From an uncultured Pseudobutyrivibrio sp. (lineage in GTDB: Bacteria > Bacillota > Clostridia > Lachnospirales > Lachnospiraceae), in contig CACYLQ010000008.1 in NCBI GenBank assembly GCA_902775195.1, forward strand, positions 1 to 36,963: 36,963 nt of DNA, given 5' to 3'. Position 1 is the first letter of the stretch, and the number at the start of each line of letters is the position of its first letter. This document shows, one piece after another, positions 32,680-36,963 of this stretch. The notes below the pieces were generated by a model, which saw only the letters and a program-made list of their open reading frames with translations, was not told where the DNA came from and searched no databases. The position numbers and the translations under genes were made by a program.

Positions 32680-33114
32680 ATGGCATTATATAGTGAAAAG
32701 GTCATGGACCATTTTAGAAACCCTAGAAATGTAGGAGTTATAGAAGACGCAGATGGAGTTGGTGAAGTAGGTAATCCAGTCTGTGGAGATATCATGAAAA
32801 TCTATCTTAAGATAAATGATGAGCAGGTAATTGATGATGTAAAGTTTGAGACTTTCGGTTGTGGTAGCGCTATCGCATCATCTTCAATGGCAACAGAGCT
32901 TATCAAGGGAAAGCCTTTAGATGAGGCACTTCAGCTTACAAACAAGGCTGTAACAGAGGCTCTTGATGGACTTCCACCACACAAGCTTCATTGCTCAGTG
33001 CTTGCAGAAGAGGCAATCAAATCTGCTGTAAAGAACTACTATGACAATAATGGAATAGAGTACGATCCAGCAGATTTCCCTGAGGAGCATGATTGCGAAG
33101 CTTGTCATCTATAA
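32680..33114 (+). CDS. nifU: Fe-S cluster scaffold protein, NifU/IscU type
   Basis: This 144-residue scaffold builds 2Fe-2S and 4Fe-4S clusters with sulfur from the upstream desulfurase. The three ligand cysteines are Cys35 (in NPVCGD, with Asp37), Cys61 (FGCGSAIA) and Cys105 (LHCSVLAEEAI). A short C-terminal extension adds two cysteines in HDCEACHL, a feature often seen in clostridial NifU proteins. AAAGGAGG precedes the ATG. No NFU or ferredoxin-like domain follows. Its end lies 10 bp from the convergent EamA gene without a clear terminator. Confidence 0.95.
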   Translation: MALYSEKVMDHFRNPRNVGVIEDADGVGEVGNPVCGDIMKIYLKINDEQVIDDVKFETFGCGSAIASSSMATELIKGKPLDEALQLTNKAVTEALDGLPPHKLHCSVLAEEAIKSAVKNYYDNNGIEYDPADFPEEHDCEACHL

Positions 33115-33124
33115 TAGCGTGATT

Positions 33125-33973
33125 TTAACGGCGCCAACGGATGATGGCTATTCCGATAATTATCGTATATCCGATAATACTAAGGAGCTCAGGTACTTCA
33201 CCAAGGAAGATGATTCCAAGTAGTGCTGCGAAGATTACCTGAGTGTAATCAAATACTGATATTTCCTTGGCAGGGGCATATTTGTAGGCAGTTGTGATAG
33301 AAAACTGGCCAAGGGATGCAGATATGCCTGCCAGGAACAGGTATAGCCACTGTAGTGGTGTCATAGGAACGAAATTTAAAATCAAAAATGGTAGAGTTAC
33401 CAAGCATGAAAATAGGGAGAACGCAAACACCACGATGGCTGTTTGCACTCCCTTATTTGTTACCTTTCTTACAAATACGTAGGCAGTTCCAGCACCAAAT
33501 CCACCGAAAAGGCCCATCAGTGCAGGAAATACTGATGTGAATGCACCGGTTGGGCGGATGATAAAGAGTGCGCCTATAAAGGCGATTATTGTTGTAATTA
33601 TATCAAATTTGTTTGGAACTTCTTTTAGGATGAAGATTGAAAGAATGATTGCAAAAAATGGTGATAGCTTGTTAAGCATATTCGCATCAGCAATACCTAG
33701 TCTGTCGATGGCATAGAAGTTTGCAATCAGTCCAGAGGTACCAAAAGCGCAACGAAGGAATACATCAAGTCTGTTTCCTTTTCCAATATGTATGCCATTG
33801 CCACTTTTGATAATGGCAGAGCTGGCAACTATAAGTGCAACAAAATTTCTAAAGAATGCTTTTTGCATAGTAGGCAAGTCTCCAGAAATTCTAACGAAAA
33901 ATGTCATAAGTGAAAATCCAAAGGCAGCCAGTAGTATAAATGTGATGCCTTTAATCTTGTTTTTTGAGTTCAT
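33125..33973 (-). CDS. DMT superfamily transporter (EamA)
   Basis: This 282-residue protein has about ten membrane segments arranged as two EamA repeats (about 5-135 and 150-280). The first starts KGITFILLAAFGFSLMTFFVR and the second has PALMGLFGGFGAGTAYVFVRK. A GEVPELLSIIGYTIIIGIAI segment near the C-terminus is typical. Such proteins export or import metabolites, often amino acids or nucleotides; the substrate is unknown. GGAAGGA lies upstream of the ATG on the minus strand. It is divergent from the GH43 gene across a gap with a large palindrome. Confidence 0.9.
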   Translation of the reverse strand: MNSKNKIKGITFILLAAFGFSLMTFFVRISGDLPTMQKAFFRNFVALIVASSAIIKSGNGIHIGKGNRLDVFLRCAFGTSGLIANFYAIDRLGIADANMLNKLSPFFAIILSIFILKEVPNKFDIITTIIAFIGALFIIRPTGAFTSVFPALMGLFGGFGAGTAYVFVRKVTNKGVQTAIVVFAFSLFSCLVTLPFLILNFVPMTPLQWLYLFLAGISASLGQFSITTAYKYAPAKEISVFDYTQVIFAALLGIIFLGEVPELLSIIGYTIIIGIAIIRWRR

Positions 33974-34007
33974 ATAATACGAGTCCTTCCTAGTGCATTA
34001 GTTCTTG

Positions 34008-34040
34008 TTAAGATATTCATAATTATTATGAATATCTTAA
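34008..34040. promoter_or_regulatory. 33-bp perfect palindrome in the divergent EamA-GH43 gap
   Basis: TTAAGATATTCATAA (34008-34022) and TTATGAATATCTTAA (34026-34040) are perfect 15-bp arms around TTA. No T-run follows, and the site sits 34 bp from the EamA start and about 78 bp from the GH43 start. An operator for a dimeric regulator acting on one or both genes is the simplest reading. TTGTTA (34005-34010) could serve as a -35 for the plus strand. Confidence 0.6.
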
Positions 34041-34117
34041 AGAAAATGTCAACTTTTTAGTAGATTTAATGGTTAGGGTACATTACAATAATTTTGACGA
34101 TTAAGGAGGATAATGTA

Positions 34118-35611
34118 ATGAAGGTTTTTAATCCATTAATTAACATGGATATGCCAGATATCGATGTAATAAAGGCAAATGGTTTTTATTATATGGTTAG
34201 CACTACCATGTTTTTTACACCTGGAGCGCCAATACTTCGCTCTAAGGATTTGAAGAATTGGGAGCTCGTTTCCTATATTTTTGACAAAATAGAGGATAAC
34301 GATATTTATCAATTAAAAAATGGAAAGAATGCTTATGGAGCCTGCCAGTGGGCTACATCTTTAGCATACAGAAATGGTCTTTTTTATGCGACTTTTGTCT
34401 GCAACGATATGAGAAAGACTTACATATATTATACAGATGATATTGAAAAATCCTTCTGGCAGCGTGTAGAGCTTGAGGGCATATATCACGATATGAGCTT
34501 CCTGTTTTGGGAGGATAGAGCTTATCTTGTATATGGCAATGGAGATATACATATCACTGAGCTTCAGGATGATTTAAAGGGTATTAAGGAAGGCGGATTA
34601 AACAAGCTGCTTTTTTCCACTCCAAAGGATGGCATAATGCTTCGCTGCGAGGGTTGTCGCGCCTATGTGAAGGATGGCTATATGTATTTTTGTTTCATCG
34701 AATGGCCTAAGGAAGGTGAAGGCAATAGCAGAAGACGAGAGGTTTGCTATCGCGGAAAGTCTTTAGATGGTCCATTTGAACGTAAGGTGATTTTTGATGA
34801 TGATATGGGATATCGTAATTGCGGTATAGCCCAGGGCGTGTTGATTGATGCTGGGGACAAATGGTATAGCATGCTGTTCCAGGATCATGGGGCAGTGGGA
34901 AGAATTCCATATCTGCTTCCTATGGATTGGCAGGAGGATTGGCCAGTAATAGGAATAGATGGCAAAGCGCCAGTAGAGTTTGAAATAGATATGACAGAGG
35001 TGAAGACAGCACCTATTGTCATCAGCGATAGCTTTAATCACAGTGAAAATAAACTACCATTGCAGTTTCAGTGGAATCACAATCCTATAGATGATGCATG
35101 GTCATTTACAGAGCGCCCAGGATATTTGCGCCTTAAGAATGCTTTAGTGTGTGATGGATTGCTGACTGCAAGAAACACACTTACCGAAAAAACAATCACA
35201 CCTAAATCCGTATATACGGTAGAAGGTGATTTCTCTAAATTGATTGACGGAGACTATGCCGGTATTGCAGCCTTCATGGGAGAGTATGGTCAGCTGGGTG
35301 TTACTAAAGAAAATGGTCAGCTTTACTTGTTCAAGGCTTTTAAGGATGGAATAAAGGAGCGCATACCAGTTTCAGATATAGCAGGCTTTAATGCAGAAAG
35401 CCTAACATTGCGAATCGTGTTTGATTTTGAAAATGAGGATAAGGCATATTTTTACTATTCTGTAGATGGGGAAAGCTTTGTAGAAGTAGGTGAGCCTTTG
35501 CAGATGCATTATACCTTGGATTTGTTTGTAGGATATCGAATCGGTATTTTTTCTTATGCAACAAAGAATATTGGCGGTATGGCTGATTTTAGAGACCTTA
35601 GTGTATCATAA
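34118..35611 (+). CDS. GH43 family glycosidase (beta-xylosidase/arabinofuranosidase-like)
   Basis: This 497-residue enzyme acts on xylan- or arabinan-derived oligosaccharides. The five-bladed propeller (about 5-300) has the family catalytic set: base probably Asp14 in MPDID, pKa-modulating Asp125 in HDMSFLF and acid Glu178 in RCEGCR. A C-terminal beta-sandwich of concanavalin type (about 310-497) follows, including FNHSENKLPLQFQWNHNP, as in beta-xylosidases. The start at 34118 has AAGGAGGA (34103-34110) 7 bases upstream; an earlier frame extension lacks such a site. No signal peptide is seen, so it works in the cytoplasm on imported oligosaccharides. It is followed after 21 bp by a DNA repair gene. 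Exact sugar specificity is not decided. Confidence 0.88.
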   Translation: MKVFNPLINMDMPDIDVIKANGFYYMVSTTMFFTPGAPILRSKDLKNWELVSYIFDKIEDNDIYQLKNGKNAYGACQWATSLAYRNGLFYATFVCNDMRKTYIYYTDDIEKSFWQRVELEGIYHDMSFLFWEDRAYLVYGNGDIHITELQDDLKGIKEGGLNKLLFSTPKDGIMLRCEGCRAYVKDGYMYFCFIEWPKEGEGNSRRREVCYRGKSLDGPFERKVIFDDDMGYRNCGIAQGVLIDAGDKWYSMLFQDHGAVGRIPYLLPMDWQEDWPVIGIDGKAPVEFEIDMTEVKTAPIVISDSFNHSENKLPLQFQWNHNPIDDAWSFTERPGYLRLKNALVCDGLLTARNTLTEKTITPKSVYTVEGDFSKLIDGDYAGIAAFMGEYGQLGVTKENGQLYLFKAFKDGIKERIPVSDIAGFNAESLTLRIVFDFENEDKAYFYYSVDGESFVEVGEPLQMHYTLDLFVGYRIGIFSYATKNIGGMADFRDLSVS

Positions 35612-35632
35612 CAGTAGATAAGGGGGATTAAA

Positions 35633-36325
35633 ATGAAAAGAGATGAGATTGTCACAGAGCTGTTTAAAATGAGGGATGTTGATTACGCTCAATTTCAGGG
35701 AAAATTAATCCCTACTGTATCGTCTGACAGGGTCATAGGTGTCAGGACTCCGGCACTACGGGCATTTGCCAAAGATTTGTACAAAGACCCAGATATAGAT
35801 GAATTCCTTTGCGCCACGCCCCATCAATATTTTGATGAAGACCAGCTGCATGCTTTTGTCATATCCTTAGAGAAGGATTTCGATAAATGCATCGCATTGG
35901 TGGAAAAGTTTTTGCCATTCATCGATAATTGGGCCACCTGTGATCAGCTATCTCCAAAGTGCTTTAAAAAGGAACAGAAGAAGCTGCTTTCTTATATTAA
36001 GGTATGGATTAAATCTAATCATACCTATACGGTTAGGTTTGCTATTGGGATGCTGATGCAGCATTATTTGGACGATGGGTTTAAGACAGAATACGCAGAC
36101 ATGGTGGCAGAAGTCAGGTCAGATGAATATTATATCAACATGATGATTGCCTGGTATTTTGCAACCGCCCTGGCTAAGCAGTATGAAAGCATTGTGCCAT
36201 ATATTGAAGAAAGACGCTTAGCCGTTTGGGTGCATAACAAAGCCATCCAGAAAAGTGTGGAAAGCTATAGAATCACAGCGGAGCAGAAGGAATATTTGAA
36301 GACATTAAAAATCAAAAACCTATAA
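35633..36325 (+). CDS. AlkD-like DNA alkylation repair protein
   Basis: This 230-residue helical protein matches the DNA alkylation repair family of HEAT-like repeats, which remove alkylated bases such as 3-methyladenine and 7-methylguanine. Landmarks are VIGVRTPALRAFAKDLYKD, YFDEDQLHAFVIS, FLPFIDNWATCDQLSPKCFKK and VRFAIGMLMQHYLDD. The conserved Trp and Asp of the DNW motif are present. AAGGGGGA precedes the ATG. It stands between the GH43 gene and a DUF3795 gene, and the shared spacing suggests one transcript without an obvious functional link. Confidence 0.9.
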   Translation: MKRDEIVTELFKMRDVDYAQFQGKLIPTVSSDRVIGVRTPALRAFAKDLYKDPDIDEFLCATPHQYFDEDQLHAFVISLEKDFDKCIALVEKFLPFIDNWATCDQLSPKCFKKEQKKLLSYIKVWIKSNHTYTVRFAIGMLMQHYLDDGFKTEYADMVAEVRSDEYYINMMIAWYFATALAKQYESIVPYIEERRLAVWVHNKAIQKSVESYRITAEQKEYLKTLKIKNL

Positions 36326-36354
36326 AAATTGGCATTTGGCAGGGGGGATTTTAA

Positions 36355-36795
36355 TTGGAGAAGATAATAGCTGCTTGTGGAAATGATTGCATGGCCTGCC
36401 CAAGGTACGTGGCACACCCATGGGAAAAGACTGATGAACAGTTGCGCCATACGGCAGAGCTGTGGATGAAGATTGGGTATCGGGACCATATTGTGACCAA
36501 TGAAGAAATATCCTGCACGGGCTGTAAGCCTGAAAACTGGTGCAGATATCAGGTGGTGAAATGTTGCCAGGACAGAGGCATCAAAACATGTGCCGACTGT
36601 CAGGAATATCCCTGCGACAACATGAAGGAATGTTTTCAGGTTACCAAATCTTTTGAGCCTAAGTGTAGGGAGGTTTGCACTGAGGAGGAATATCTGCAGT
36701 TGAAGAGGGCTTTTTTTGAGAAGGAAGAGAATCTGGGGAGTTTACTTAGGAGATATGGCTTATTACGTGAAAATGGTGAGAATATGAATTTGTGA
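36355..36795 (+). CDS. DUF3795 cysteine-rich protein, TTG start
   Basis: This 146-residue soluble protein has twelve cysteines, in CGNDCMAC, SCTGCKPENWC, KCC, KTCADCQEYPC, KECF and a later CREVC. This matches the DUF3795 family, probable Fe-S or zinc proteins of unknown function. The only suitable start is TTG at 36355, because AGGGGGGA (36341-36348) lies 6 bases upstream and no ATG or GTG gives a full-length product. The N-terminal MEKIIAACGNDCMACPR agrees with the family start. It is the last gene of the window's plus-strand series. Confidence 0.85.
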   Translation: MEKIIAACGNDCMACPRYVAHPWEKTDEQLRHTAELWMKIGYRDHIVTNEEISCTGCKPENWCRYQVVKCCQDRGIKTCADCQEYPCDNMKECFQVTKSFEPKCREVCTEEEYLQLKRAFFEKEENLGSLLRRYGLLRENGENMNL

Positions 36796-36963
36796 TGTAA
36801 TGATTTCAGGCAGTGTGGCGTAACTTGGCAACGTATTTGAAATATGGTGAAATACACTTTATTTAACAAAAGTAAACTAAAATAAGTAATAGAAAATCAG
36901 TCCAATCTCAGCGAAATATTACGGTAAGAAGTAACTATTCATAGCATATTGCCGTAGCATCAC
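36796..36963 (+). other. Non-coding 3' end of the window
   Basis: This 168-bp stretch holds no convincing gene or terminator. TACGG and CCGTA are found near the end, but they are too short and far apart to call a hairpin. Confidence 0.4.

Noticed and set aside
36930..36960. TACGG/CCGTA near the window end as a hairpin
   Set aside because: Only five base pairs with a long loop and no T-run.
1..36963. CRISPR arrays, tRNA, rRNA, insertion sequences, prophage or toxin-antitoxin genes
   Set aside because: No regularly spaced repeats, no cloverleaf or ribosomal sequence, no transposase, integrase or phage proteins were seen in any frame.

Overview
The window is an AT-rich stretch of bacterial chromosome, gene-dense and without any sign of mobile elements. 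It most resembles an anaerobic gut or rumen Lachnospiraceae of the Butyrivibrio/Pseudobutyrivibrio type. The reasons are low-GC Gram-positive ribosome binding sites (AGGAGG, AAGGAG), a large cell-anchored alpha-amylase with repeated starch-binding modules, a GH43 glycosidase, an orphan FliB flagellin methylase, a soluble chemoreceptor, a glmS ribozyme, a PfoR-type membrane protein and several small Firmicutes families (DUF4250, DUF3795, a DUF6472-like protein). The species assignment is inference.

Layout. 1-4.6 kb: starch use. The end of an intracellular-type GH13 enzyme is followed by a 1288-residue secreted amylase with five CBM26-like modules. A MalR-like dyad precedes the amylase. 4.7-7.6 kb: a HAD phosphatase, then a FIST sensor protein and a cytoplasmic methyl-accepting protein that look like a split chemoreceptor. 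7.6-10.1 kb: a PfoR-type membrane protein (minus), divergent from DUF4250 and CapA. 10.1-12.3 kb: glmS with its self-cleaving ribozyme and a good promoter. 12.3-14.6 kb: FliB (minus) and pta, the latter preceded by a Rex-like operator. 14.6-20.1 kb: recJ, an alpha/beta hydrolase, an unrecognised two-helix membrane protein, a methyltransferase and hslO, the last three tightly packed. 20.2-23.9 kb: an L,D-transpeptidase, hisC, a small multidrug-export family protein, a 61-residue membrane protein and a DUF6472-like protein, probably one operon. 23.9-26.1 kb: a secreted GH25 lysozyme with cell-wall-binding repeats, whose 3' end overlaps a convergent ECF transporter S-component gene. 26.2-31.3 kb: a MocR-type regulator lacking the PLP lysine, an amino-acid ABC transporter and PutP. 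31.4-33.1 kb: the Fe-S pair nifS/nifU. 33.1-36.8 kb: an EamA exporter (minus), a GH43 glycosidase, an AlkD-like DNA repair protein and a DUF3795 protein. A 33-bp palindrome lies in the divergent gap.

How the parts fit: several genes serve polysaccharide capture and hydrolysis (GH13, amylase, GH43). Others serve the wall (CapA, L,D-transpeptidase, lysozyme, GlmS supplying glucosamine-6-phosphate) and fermentation (pta under probable redox control). FliB and the FIST/MCP pair imply a motile cell. No CRISPR, rRNA, tRNA, insertion sequence or prophage was seen. The best candidates for something new are the FIST/MCP split receptor, the starch-binding module interrupted by an acidic linker, and the MocR protein with arginine in place of its catalytic lysine, next to a transporter whose lipoprotein leader looks truncated.
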